Shown here: positions 45,031 through 53,774 of the stretch, one piece after another
How the letters are laid out: each line of letters opens with the position of its first letter
How positions within the stretch are numbered: the stretch's first letter is position 1
Source: Paraburkholderia terricola
Lineage (GTDB): Bacteria > Pseudomonadota > Gammaproteobacteria > Burkholderiales > Burkholderiaceae
Direction: 5' to 3'
DNA length: 64,000 nt
Assembly: GCF_900142195.1 (NCBI RefSeq)
Contig: NZ_FRAB01000017.1
Span: 62,001-126,000 of the forward strand
The notes under the pieces: generated by a model
Told to the model about the DNA's origin: nothing
The model's database searches: none
The model's input: the letters and a program-made list of their open reading frames with translations, nothing else
Translations under genes and position numbers: made by a program

Positions 45031-46860
45031 TCAGGCAGGTTTTTGCTTCGCGAGTTCCTCGTCTCGCAGCGCGCGGCGCAGAATCTTGCCGACGTTGGTT
45101 TGCGGCAACTCATCGCGGAACTCCACCTGCTTCGGTATCTTGTAGCCCGTCAGATTCTTGCGGCAATGGGCGATCACCTGTTCCTCGGTCAACGACGGGT
45201 TGCGTTTGACGATGAACACCTTTACCCGCTCGCCTTGCGCCGCGTCGGGCACGCCGATCGCCGCGACTTCGCGCACGTCGGGATGCGCCGCGATCACGTC
45301 TTCGATTTCGTTCGGATAGACGTTGAAGCCCGACACCAGGATCATGTCTTTCTTCCGGTCGATCAGACGAATGTAGCCGCGCGAATCCATCACGCCGATG
45401 TCGCCGGTGGCGAGCCAGCCGTCGCTGTCGATCGTCCTCGCGGTTTCTTCCGGGCCGTTCCAGTAGCCTTTCATCACCTGCGGACCCTTCACGCACAATT
45501 CGCCCGCTTCGCCGATATTCGCCCACGTGCCGTCGTCCTTCCTGAAGCGCACCTGGGTGGAGGGCGCGGGCAAGCCGATCGAGCCTTCGAAGTCGCGCAG
45601 ATGGGCGAGGTCGACGGGGTTCATCGAGACGATCGGCGAGCATTCGGTGAGCCCGTAGCCTTCGATGATCGGTTTGCCCGTCACCGCCTTGAAGCGCTCG
45701 GCCACCGACTTTTGCGTCGCCATGCCGCCCGCCATCGCGAGCTTCAGGTTGGAGAAATCGCGCTGGCGAAACTCCTCGTTTTCGAGGAACGCGTTGTAGA
45801 GCGTGTTCACCGCCGTCATGCCGGTGAACTTCTCGTGGCGGATGATCATCATCACGCGCTTCATGTCGCGCGGATTGGCGATCAGGATGTTGCGCCCGCC
45901 GAGTCCCATGAAAATCAGCGCGTTCACGGTGAGCGAATAGATGTGATAGAGCGGCAGCGGCGTGAGCACCGTTTCCGCGTCGCCGCTCAATTGCCCCTCG
46001 GCCCACGCCTTCGCCTGCAGCAGATTGGCGACGATGTTCCTGTGCGTGAGCATCGCGCCCTTGGCGACGCCGGTCGTGCCGCCGGTGTATTGCAGGAAGG
46101 CGATGTCGTCATGCGTGGGGCGCACGGGCGTCAAGGGCCGCGAGTAGCCGATCGCGAGCGCTTCGAGCAGCGGCACCGCTTTCGGCAGGTTATACGCGGG
46201 CACCATCTTTTTCACGTGACGCAGCATGAAATTGAGCAGACGTCCCTTCAGATTCAGCCCGTCGGCGAGCAGATCGCCGAGACCCGTCACGATGACGTTC
46301 CGCACCTTCGTGCCCGGCAGCGCCTCCTCGACCACCTTCGCGAAGTTCTCGAACACGACGATGGTTTGCGCGCCGCTGTCCTTCAGTTGATGCGCGAGCT
46401 CGCGCACCGTGTAGAGCGGATTCACGTTCACCACCACCGCGCCGGCTTTCAACACGCCGAACAGCGACACCGGATACTGGAACGTATTCGGCAGCATGAT
46501 CGCGACGCGCTCGCCCGGCTTCACGCCGATACTTTGCAGATACGCGGCGAACGCGGTCGCCTTGCGGCCGAGTTCGCCGTAGGTCAGGCTCGCGCCCACG
46601 CTCACATACGCCACGCGCTCGCGGAACTTCGCGATGCATTCGTCGAAGAACTGCACGAGCGATTCGTATTGCGTGACGTCGATTTCGTGCGGCACGTCGG
46701 CGGGGTAGGACGCGTACCAGATGCCGTCGGTGTTGGGCGCCTGGGCGGGCGCGTTGGCCGATGCCGGGTTCGGCGCCTGAGGGGGAACCTCGCTCGCCGC
46801 GTGGGCCGATGACGCGGACTCGGTCGGCGTCGAGGGCGGGGCTGGGTTGGGCTGGGTCAT
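45031..46860 (-). CDS. fadD: Long-chain fatty acid-CoA ligase
   Basis: Activates fatty acids to acyl-CoA with ATP (EC 6.2.1.3). The 609-residue ANL-superfamily enzyme has the phosphate-binding QYTGGTTGVAKGAMLTH, EGYGLTECSP, TGDIGVMDSRGYIRLIDRKK and the C-terminal lysine region (LTGYKIPKQVEFRDELPQT). The first 40 residues are an extra Pro/Ala-rich segment. AGGAG precedes the ATG. It sits in a minus-strand beta-oxidation cluster, 149 bases after the thiolase gene, and supplies its substrate. Confidence 0.93.
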   Translation of the reverse strand: MTQPNPAPPSTPTESASSAHAASEVPPQAPNPASANAPAQAPNTDGIWYASYPADVPHEIDVTQYESLVQFFDECIAKFRERVAYVSVGASLTYGELGRKATAFAAYLQSIGVKPGERVAIMLPNTFQYPVSLFGVLKAGAVVVNVNPLYTVRELAHQLKDSGAQTIVVFENFAKVVEEALPGTKVRNVIVTGLGDLLADGLNLKGRLLNFMLRHVKKMVPAYNLPKAVPLLEALAIGYSRPLTPVRPTHDDIAFLQYTGGTTGVAKGAMLTHRNIVANLLQAKAWAEGQLSGDAETVLTPLPLYHIYSLTVNALIFMGLGGRNILIANPRDMKRVMMIIRHEKFTGMTAVNTLYNAFLENEEFRQRDFSNLKLAMAGGMATQKSVAERFKAVTGKPIIEGYGLTECSPIVSMNPVDLAHLRDFEGSIGLPAPSTQVRFRKDDGTWANIGEAGELCVKGPQVMKGYWNGPEETARTIDSDGWLATGDIGVMDSRGYIRLIDRKKDMILVSGFNVYPNEIEDVIAAHPDVREVAAIGVPDAAQGERVKVFIVKRNPSLTEEQVIAHCRKNLTGYKIPKQVEFRDELPQTNVGKILRRALRDEELAKQKPA

Positions 46861-47009
46861 CGGTCGTCTCCTGAAGCGGTGGCTTCGTCTATTCGTGTGC
46901 TGGTCTCGCGGCCAGTCATTGAAGCAATCAAGGCAAATCTAGCGATAGCGTTTGAAGCGAAAACATGCGGTGAAACAAGTGCTAAAACAACGTTGAAACG
47001 GAGCGACGC

Positions 47010-48311
47010 TCAGCGTTCGAGAATCGCCACCACACCCTGGCCGCCCGCCGCGCAGATCGAGATCAGCCCGCGCGCTGCGCCGGCCGGCTTGTCGAGTTGC
47101 GCGAGCATTTTCGCCAGGCCGGCGACGATGCGCCCGCCCGTCGCGGCAAACGGATGACCCGTGGCGAGCGAACCGCCGTTCACGTTCAGTTTCGTCCGGT
47201 CGATTGCGCCGAGCGGACCCGGCAAACCGAGCTGCGTGCGGCAATATTCATCATCCTGCCACGCCGCGAGCGTGCACAACACCTGCGCCGCGAACGCTTC
47301 GTGGATTTCGTACAGATCGAAGTCCTGCAAGCCGAGCCCGGCGCGCGCCAGCATGCGCGGCACCGCGTAGGCGGGCGCCATCAGCAGCCCTTCCTGCTTG
47401 TCGAAATAGTCGACCGCGGCGGTCTCCGACCAGCTCAGATAGGCGAGCACCGGCAAGCCGTGTTGCGCGGCCCATTCATCGCTCGCGAGCAGCACGGCGG
47501 AGGCGCCGTCGGTGAGCGGCGTGGAATTGCCCGCGGTGAGCGTGCCGGCGTCGCGGTCGAATGCCGGCTTCAGGCCGCTGAGTTTTTCGAGCGTCAGGTC
47601 AGGGCGCAGGTTGTTGTCGCGCGCGAGGCCCCGGTACGGCGTCATCAGATCGTTGACGAAGCCGCGCGCATACGCGTCGCCGAGCTTGCGGTGGCTCTCG
47701 TAAGCGAGCACGTCCTGGGCTTCGCGCGAGATGTTCCAGCGTTTGGCCATCAGTTCGCAATGCTCGCCCATCGAAAGCCGGGTGCGCGGCTCGCCGTTGC
47801 GCGGCAGCAGCGGCTTGAAAAACATGCCGGGACGCAGCTTCGCCAGCGCGCCGATGCGCTGCCCGGCGCTCTTGCCGCGATTCGCTTCGAGCAGGATCTG
47901 GCGCATCCGTTCGTTGACGGCGATCGGCGCATCGGAGGTCGTGTCGACACCGCCCGCGATGCCCGCGTCGATCTGCCCGAGCGCGATCTTGTTGGCGACC
48001 AGAATCGCCGCTTCGAGTCCCGTGCCGCAGGCTTGCTGCACGTCGTAGGCGGGCGTTTCCTTCGCGAGCGTGGTGGACAGCACGGACTCGCGCGTCAGAT
48101 TGAAGTCGCGCGAATGCTTGATGACCGCGCCCGCCGCGACTTCGCCCAGACGTTCGCCATGCAGGTCGTAGCGGTCGACCAGGCCTTGCAGCGTGAAGGT
48201 CAGCATGTCCTGATTCGACGCGCTCGCGTAAGCGGTGTTCGAGCGGGCGAACGGAATCCGGTTGGCCCCCACGATGGCGACGCGGCGCACGGCTGGCAGC
48301 GGGTTGGACAT
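47010..48311 (-). CDS. Acetyl-CoA C-acyltransferase (FadI/FadA2-type thiolase)
   Basis: Thiolytic cleavage of 3-oxoacyl-CoA, last step of beta-oxidation. The 433-residue protein has nucleophilic Cys95 in VQQACGTGLEAAI, the catalytic EIHEAFAAQ and GGSLATGHPFAATGGR segments, and the second cysteine in ISICAAGGQG. The start at 48311 has AAAGGAG upstream; the frame is open to 48413 without support. It follows the MaoC-domain gene by 135 bases in the fad cluster. Length fits FadI-like enzymes (about 430) better than FadA (about 390). Confidence 0.92.
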   Translation of the reverse strand: MSNPLPAVRRVAIVGANRIPFARSNTAYASASNQDMLTFTLQGLVDRYDLHGERLGEVAAGAVIKHSRDFNLTRESVLSTTLAKETPAYDVQQACGTGLEAAILVANKIALGQIDAGIAGGVDTTSDAPIAVNERMRQILLEANRGKSAGQRIGALAKLRPGMFFKPLLPRNGEPRTRLSMGEHCELMAKRWNISREAQDVLAYESHRKLGDAYARGFVNDLMTPYRGLARDNNLRPDLTLEKLSGLKPAFDRDAGTLTAGNSTPLTDGASAVLLASDEWAAQHGLPVLAYLSWSETAAVDYFDKQEGLLMAPAYAVPRMLARAGLGLQDFDLYEIHEAFAAQVLCTLAAWQDDEYCRTQLGLPGPLGAIDRTKLNVNGGSLATGHPFAATGGRIVAGLAKMLAQLDKPAGAARGLISICAAGGQGVVAILER

Positions 48312-48446
48312 GCTCGGCTCCTTTGGGTCGTGCCCGGGTGATTCAATGATGCGAACGGCGATCGGTTCAAGGCGTCCTGATTCAACAACGATTCGCGGCG
48401 GCGCGAATTCCATGCATGGATGAAATCCCGCGCACGCCTGCGTGCC

Positions 48447-49367
48447 TCATTGCAGCCGCCACTGCATGCGGCCGCGCAAATGCGGTTTGTCTCCGGCGAT
48501 ATCCCGCACCTCGATGTCGCGTTCGATCAGCGAGGGCGACGCGCTCCACAGCGACGCTTCGCCCGGCAGCAGCATCGGCACCTTGAATTCGGCGCTCAGC
48601 GTGGCCTCGGCGAGCGGCTTCGGCGGTTGCAGCGCGGAGGCCGCGCGCGCGAGCGTCCACATGCCGTGCGCGATCGCGCGCGGAAAGCCGAACGCCTTCG
48701 CGGATAGCGCGCTGAGGTGAATCGGGTTGTAGTCGCCGGACACGCCCGCATAGTCGCGGCCGAGTTGCGGCGCGAGTTGCCAGCGCGCGATGCGTTCCAG
48801 CGCGGCGGGGCCGAGTTCGAGCGGATCGAGCGGATTGCCGGTCGGCGGCACGCCTCGTTTCAGATAGACGCTGTCGCCGTCCCACACCGCTTCGCCGCGG
48901 CGATACATGCGCGTATGCAGCACGAACGCCTGGCCCTTGTCGTGCCGCAGCAGCGCGCCGAATTCCACCTCGACGCGCAAGACGTCCTTGTACGCGAGCG
49001 GCCGGCGCAGCCGCACATGATTGGCCAGATGCACGAGGCCGAGCGCGGGCCAGGGAAACGCCGGGTCGGTCAGCATCAGCAGATGCAACGGAAACGCAAG
49101 CAGATGCGGATAGGTGAGCGGCACGCCGTGCTCGGGGATGAAGCCGCACACGCGCGCGTAACGCCAGATCGGCCCGGGGTCGAGCGCGACGGCGGGGCGC
49201 ACGAGGCGCAGCGCGGGCAGTTGCGTGGCGCGAGCGCGCTTGACGATGCCGCTCAACGCGCGCGCATAGAGCTTGGCCGGGGCGGGCAACGGCTCGACGA
49301 CCACGGTTTTCGGGCGCGCCGCGCTCACGGTAAGACCGCCCCCGAACGGATCACCCGGCTCACGCAT
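48447..49367 (-). CDS. MaoC-family dehydratase / (R)-enoyl-CoA hydratase-like protein
   Basis: A 306-residue double-hotdog protein. The C-terminal hotdog has the hydratase-2 motif GDYNPIHLSALSAKAFGFP with the Asp/His catalytic pair, followed by IAHGMWTLARA. The N-terminal half (HLLAFPLHLLMLTDPAFPWP) forms the non-catalytic hotdog. It would hydrate trans-2-enoyl-CoA to (R)-3-hydroxyacyl-CoA, the isomer used by the FabG partner. Its ATG lies two bases after the fabG stop, with GGAG inside the fabG end, so the two are coupled. Confidence 0.88.
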   Translation of the reverse strand: MREPGDPFGGGLTVSAARPKTVVVEPLPAPAKLYARALSGIVKRARATQLPALRLVRPAVALDPGPIWRYARVCGFIPEHGVPLTYPHLLAFPLHLLMLTDPAFPWPALGLVHLANHVRLRRPLAYKDVLRVEVEFGALLRHDKGQAFVLHTRMYRRGEAVWDGDSVYLKRGVPPTGNPLDPLELGPAALERIARWQLAPQLGRDYAGVSGDYNPIHLSALSAKAFGFPRAIAHGMWTLARAASALQPPKPLAEATLSAEFKVPMLLPGEASLWSASPSLIERDIEVRDIAGDKPHLRGRMQWRLQ

Positions 49368-49369
49368 GG

Positions 49370-50791
49370 TCACGCTCCAATCAGGCTTTGTCCGCACACG
49401 CGCACGACCTGGCCGGTGATGCCCGCCGAGCCCGGATGCGCGAGCCATGCGATGGTTTGCGCGACGTCGACCGGCTGGCCGCCCTGGCTCATCGCGTTCA
49501 TGCGGCGGCCGGCTTCGCGCAGCGTGAACGGCATCCTGGCGGTCATCTGCGTTTCGATGAAGCCCGGCGCGACCGCGTTGATCGTGATGCCGCGTGCGCG
49601 AAGATGCGGCGCCATGCCTTGCACGCGGCCGATCACGCCGGCCTTCGAGGTCGCGTAATTGGTTTGCCCGAGATTGCCCGCGATGCCGCTGATCGACGAC
49701 ACGCCGATGATGCGCCCGCCGTCTCGCACGATGCCGGCGGCGAGCAGCGCGTCGTCGATCCGTTCCTGCGCGCACAGGTTGATGTCGATCACGCTTTGCC
49801 ACACGGAGGCGGTCATCTTCGCGATGGTTTTGTCACGGGTGATGCCGGCGTTGTGCACGACGATATCCACGCCTTGTTCGTCGAGCGCCGCCGCGATTTG
49901 CGCGGGCGCTTCGGGCGCTGCGATGTCGAAGGCGAGGGCCGTGCCGTTCAACTGACGCATGGTCAGATCGAGCGCGTCGCGCGCGGCGGGAATGTCGATG
50001 CCGATCACATGCGCGCCCTCGGCGGCCAGCACGCTCGCAATCGACGCGCCGATGCCCCGCGCGGCGCCCGTCACGACCGCGCGCCGGCCCGCGAGCGGCG
50101 CTTTCCAGTCGAACGCGGGTGCGGCGGCTTGCGGGCCCGCGCCGGCAGTGCTGCCGATGCGCACGACCTGGCCCGACACATACGCGGAACGCGGCGACAG
50201 AAAGAATCGCAGCGAGGTTTCGACGCCGCTTTCCGCGCCGTGCTCGACATAGACGAGATTCGCGGTGATGCCGCGCCGCGCTTCCTTGCCGAGCGAACGC
50301 GTGAAACCTTCGAGCGCGCGCTGCGCGGTCCATTGGCGCGGGCTCGCGCAGCTTTCCGGCGGACGCCCCAACACGACGATGCGCCCGCACTTGCCGAGCG
50401 AGCGCAAGGTGTCGTGGAAGAATCCGTGCAGCGGTTCGAGCTGGCTGCTGTCGTCGATGCCGCTTGCATCGAACAGCAGTGCGGCGAGCCTGCCGGGCGA
50501 GCCGGAATCCGCCGGTTCGAAACGGCCCGTCATCAAGCCGTGGCGAGTCGCGAGCGGCACCCACAGCCCGGCGCTTTCATGCGCGACGCTCGTCACGCCG
50601 ATGCTCGCCACCAGATTCGCCAGCGCATCGAGCAACTGCGGTTCACGTCCCGCGCCGATCGCCACCACGCCGCCGAACTCGGGCTCGTCCGCGCGATGGC
50701 GGCGCAGCACCTCGGGCTTCGGCAAGCCGAGCGAGCGCGCGAGGCGCGCGCCGAGCGGCGAGTTGACGAAGTTCAGATAAGAGTCGTTCAT
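49370..50791 (-). CDS. High-molecular-weight FabG (3-oxoacyl-thioester reductase)
   Basis: A 473-residue two-domain SDR. Residues 1-215 are a flavodoxin/Rossmann-like N-terminal domain without an obvious cofactor motif. The SDR domain follows with AVVTGAARGIGASIASVLA (NAD-binding), VDIVVHNAGITRD, the catalytic Ser in GVSSISGIAGNLG and Tyr/Lys in NYATSKAG, and NAVAPGFIETQMT. Normal FabG is about 250 residues; this layout is that of mycobacterial FabG4, which prefers NADH and acyl-CoA. It would interconvert (R)-3-hydroxyacyl-CoA and 3-oxoacyl-CoA here. Gene order fadE-fabG-maoC-thiolase supports a degradative role. Confidence 0.88.
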   Translation of the reverse strand: MNDSYLNFVNSPLGARLARSLGLPKPEVLRRHRADEPEFGGVVAIGAGREPQLLDALANLVASIGVTSVAHESAGLWVPLATRHGLMTGRFEPADSGSPGRLAALLFDASGIDDSSQLEPLHGFFHDTLRSLGKCGRIVVLGRPPESCASPRQWTAQRALEGFTRSLGKEARRGITANLVYVEHGAESGVETSLRFFLSPRSAYVSGQVVRIGSTAGAGPQAAAPAFDWKAPLAGRRAVVTGAARGIGASIASVLAAEGAHVIGIDIPAARDALDLTMRQLNGTALAFDIAAPEAPAQIAAALDEQGVDIVVHNAGITRDKTIAKMTASVWQSVIDINLCAQERIDDALLAAGIVRDGGRIIGVSSISGIAGNLGQTNYATSKAGVIGRVQGMAPHLRARGITINAVAPGFIETQMTARMPFTLREAGRRMNAMSQGGQPVDVAQTIAWLAHPGSAGITGQVVRVCGQSLIGA

Positions 50792-50937
50792 ATCGGTCGT
50801 TGCTCCGCTGACAGCGCGCCGCGGGAAGTGCCCCTTGCGGGCGTCGGACGTGTGTCAGTGTGCACTGAGTTGGACGCATCCGGGGTGCCTCGCCGGGATG
50901 TTTTTTGCAGGCGCTCGTCAAGACGCTCGCACCCTTG

Positions 50938-53436
50938 TCAGGCTGCGGCTTCCAACGCCTTGTCGAGCGCCTCCTTGCGTTGTTGCAGACCGGCGAGCAT
51001 GTCGAAGTCGGCCGCGAAATCGTCGACCTTCACGACTTCCGCGCCGTAGCGCGCATAGTCGTCGAGCACGCGGCGCTCGTCGGCGTCGAGCAAGCCTTTC
51101 TGCTCGGCGGACGCGGTCCACCCGGGCAGTTGCGCGAAGCTCTGCGGCATCGGTTCGAGCAGCCCTTGCTTGACCGCTTCACGCAGCTTCTGCTCGATCC
51201 GCATGAAGCGCGGGTTCAACTGGAACGCCAGCTCGCCGTAGCCGAGCGCATCCACATCGGGACGCGGTACATACGAATCGGCCACGAGACGTTCGCGCGC
51301 CGCGCCGGGCGTCTGCATCAATTCGGCGATGTCGCTGCCAAGCCGGTCGGACGGCTCGCGGTACGGCAGGCCGAATGGAAACGCCAGCGCCCGCACGAGG
51401 CCGGCGGCGAAGCGGTTCGGGTAGTTCGCGAGCACGCCGTCGAGCGCGTGCTGCGCTTTATACAGCGAATCCTCGACGCCCCAGCGCACCAGCGGCAAGT
51501 CTTCTTCCTGACGGCCTTCGTCCTCGAAACGCTTGAGCGTCGCCGAGATCAGGTAGAGCTGCGAGAGCACGTCGCCGAGACGCGCGGAAATGCGTTCGCG
51601 CCGTTTCAGATCGGCGCCGAGCACGAACATGGAGACGTCGGCGAGCAACGCGAACACGGTCGAGAGGCGGGTCGCCGCGCGGTAGTACGGCAGCAGCGGA
51701 CCATGCGCCGCGCGCGGCCTCGCGATGAACGCGCCGCCCGTCACACCGTGGACGAAACCGCGCACCACGTTGGAGAGCGTGAAGCCCGCATGGCCGAAGA
51801 ACGCCGCGTCGAAATCGCACAGCGCGCGGGCGCGATCGGTTTCGCGCGTCGCGGCCATTTCCTTCAGCACATACGGATGGCAGCGAATCGCCCCCTGGCC
51901 GAAGATGATCAGGCAGCGCGTCAGAATGTTCGCGCCTTCGACGGTAATCGAGATCGGCACCTGCTGATAGGCGCGCGCGAGAAAGTTCGACGGCCCCATG
52001 CAAACGCCCTTGCCGGCGACGACATCCATGCCGTCGTTGATGACCGTGCGCGCGCGTTCGGTGATGTGATACTTGGCGATCGCCGAAATCACCGAGGGCT
52101 TCTCGCCGAGGTCCACCGCCTGCGCGGACAGGCGGCGCGCGGCATCCATCACGTACAGATTGCCGCCCATGCGGCCGAGCGCTTCCTGCACGCCCTCGAA
52201 CTTGCCGACGGCGGTGCGGAACTGGCGGCGCATCGCGGCGTAGGCGCCGGTGCCGCGCACGGCGATCTTCGCCATCCCCACGTTCGACGACGGCAGCGAA
52301 ATCGCCCGGCCCGCCGCGAGACATTCCATCAGCATGCGCCAGCCGTTGCCGACCTGCGCGCGTCCGCCGATCACCCAGTCGATGGGAATGAAGACGTCCT
52401 TGCCCGAGTTCGGGCCGTTCTGGAACACCGCGTTCAGCGGCCAGTGACGGCGGCCGATATTGACGCCGGGGTGGCGGGTCGGAATCAGCGCGCAGGTGAT
52501 GCCGGGTTCGTCATCGGCGCCGAGCAGATGGTCGGGATCGAGCGCGCGAAATGCGAGGCCGAGCACGGTCGCGATCGGGCCGAGCGTGATGTAGCGCTTG
52601 TCCCACGTCACGCGAAAACCGAGCGTTTCGCGGCCTTCGAAGGCGCCCTTGCAGACGATGCCCACGTCGGGAATCGCCGCGGCGTCCGAGCCCGCGTAGG
52701 GGCTCGTCAACGCGAAGCAGGGGATGTCCTCGCCGCGCGCGAGGCGCGGCAGGTAGTGGTTCTTTTGCGCTTCGGTGCCGTAGTGCATCAGCAGTTCGGC
52801 GGGGCCGAGCGAGTTCGGCACCATCACCGAAACGGCGGCGGCCGAGCAGCGCGTGGCGAGCTTCATGATGACCTGCGAATGCGCGTAGGCGGAGAACTGC
52901 TTGCCGCCGTACTGCCTCGGAATGATCATGCCGAGAAAGCCGCGCTCCTTGATGTATTGCCAGCTTTGCGGCGAGAGGTCCTGCCACACCATCGTGGTTT
53001 CCCAGTCGTTCGCGAGGTCGCACAAATGCTCGCATTCGACGTCGAGAAACGCTTGCTCCTCGGCGGTGAGCGTGGCCGGGCCGTAGCCGAGCAGCGTGTC
53101 CCAATGCGGGCGCCCCGAGAACAGTTCGGCGTCCCACCAGACGGTGCCGGCTTCGATCGCGTCGCGCTCGGTCGGCGACATCTGCGGCAGGATCTTGCGG
53201 AAGAGCTCGAGCAGCGGCTTCGCGAGCCATGCGCGGCGCAGCGGTTTGATGGTCAGCACGAGGGCGGGGAGGACGAACAGAACGGCAAGCAAGACCGTCG
53301 CGGCCGGACCCGCGGCTCCGCTGACCTGCGCGGCCGCTACCCAGACGATCATGCAGGCGAGCCACCATGACGCGCGCGCCTGAACGTAGACGAGCGCGAG
53401 CGCCGCAATGACGAGCACCAGGATGAACCACGGCAT
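50938..53436 (-). CDS. fadE: FadE-type acyl-CoA dehydrogenase
   Basis: FAD enzyme that makes trans-2-enoyl-CoA, the first oxidation of the beta-oxidation spiral. The 832 residues match the long E. coli FadE (814) rather than normal 380-residue dehydrogenases. Two N-terminal membrane segments (WFILVLVIAALALVYVQ and a TVLLAVLFVLPALVLTI stretch) are followed by the dehydrogenase core (IPRQYGGKQFSAYAHSQVIM, CFALTSPYAGSDAAA, LPSSNVGMAKIAVRGTGAYA, GMDVVAGKGVCMGPSNFLAR) and a C-terminal DUF1974 region. The ATG at 53436 has a strong GGGAGGAAA leader. The upstream hairpin at 53475-53506 lies in its leader. Confidence 0.93.
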   Translation of the reverse strand: MPWFILVLVIAALALVYVQARASWWLACMIVWVAAAQVSGAAGPAATVLLAVLFVLPALVLTIKPLRRAWLAKPLLELFRKILPQMSPTERDAIEAGTVWWDAELFSGRPHWDTLLGYGPATLTAEEQAFLDVECEHLCDLANDWETTMVWQDLSPQSWQYIKERGFLGMIIPRQYGGKQFSAYAHSQVIMKLATRCSAAAVSVMVPNSLGPAELLMHYGTEAQKNHYLPRLARGEDIPCFALTSPYAGSDAAAIPDVGIVCKGAFEGRETLGFRVTWDKRYITLGPIATVLGLAFRALDPDHLLGADDEPGITCALIPTRHPGVNIGRRHWPLNAVFQNGPNSGKDVFIPIDWVIGGRAQVGNGWRMLMECLAAGRAISLPSSNVGMAKIAVRGTGAYAAMRRQFRTAVGKFEGVQEALGRMGGNLYVMDAARRLSAQAVDLGEKPSVISAIAKYHITERARTVINDGMDVVAGKGVCMGPSNFLARAYQQVPISITVEGANILTRCLIIFGQGAIRCHPYVLKEMAATRETDRARALCDFDAAFFGHAGFTLSNVVRGFVHGVTGGAFIARPRAAHGPLLPYYRAATRLSTVFALLADVSMFVLGADLKRRERISARLGDVLSQLYLISATLKRFEDEGRQEEDLPLVRWGVEDSLYKAQHALDGVLANYPNRFAAGLVRALAFPFGLPYREPSDRLGSDIAELMQTPGAARERLVADSYVPRPDVDALGYGELAFQLNPRFMRIEQKLREAVKQGLLEPMPQSFAQLPGWTASAEQKGLLDADERRVLDDYARYGAEVVKVDDFAADFDMLAGLQQRKEALDKALEAAA

Positions 53437-53774
53437 GACGTTTCCTCCCTTTTCGCTGGGTCTTTTCGCTGCGTGCGAACGCATCCACGGGCGCGGATGC
53501 GTTCGCCGTCATGTTGTTTTTTTAAAGCTGACGCTTCGGTTCGGCTGCTTCGCCTGGACGCCTGGGCGACGACTTTGCCGGGCGGCCTGCTCGCGGCTTC
53601 GGGTCGCGCCTGCTTGCGCTTCGCGTCCAATCACCAATCCCAGTTCGGCAGCGTGACGTCGCTGAGATGCGGGACCTGGATGTGCGGCGCGGGTAGATGG
53701 CGCTCACGGCGTTCGGCTATGGACCGGCGGGTTCCTTAAGGTACATCGCCCGCATTCTCCGTGCCGCTTCCTCG
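53437..53774. other. Intergenic region between tetR and fadE
   Basis: A 338-base gap. It holds the large inverted repeat at 53475-53506 and, on the minus strand at about 53636-53710, a short frame ending HIQVPHLSDVTLPNWDW that reads like a protein C-terminus but has no start; it may be a remnant of a lost gene. Confidence 0.45.
53475..53506. promoter_or_regulatory. 12-bp inverted repeat in the fadE leader
   Basis: GCGAACGCATCC (53475-53486) and GGATGCGTTCGC (53495-53506) form perfect arms around eight bases, 39 bases upstream of the fadE ATG. A T-run lies only on the plus-strand side (53515-53523), where no gene needs a terminator. It could be a TetR operator or a leader hairpin. Confidence 0.4.

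Noticed and set aside
50905..53370. 821-residue plus-strand frame opposite fadE
   Set aside because: Arg/His-rich shadow of a conserved acyl-CoA dehydrogenase; no ribosome binding site or motif.
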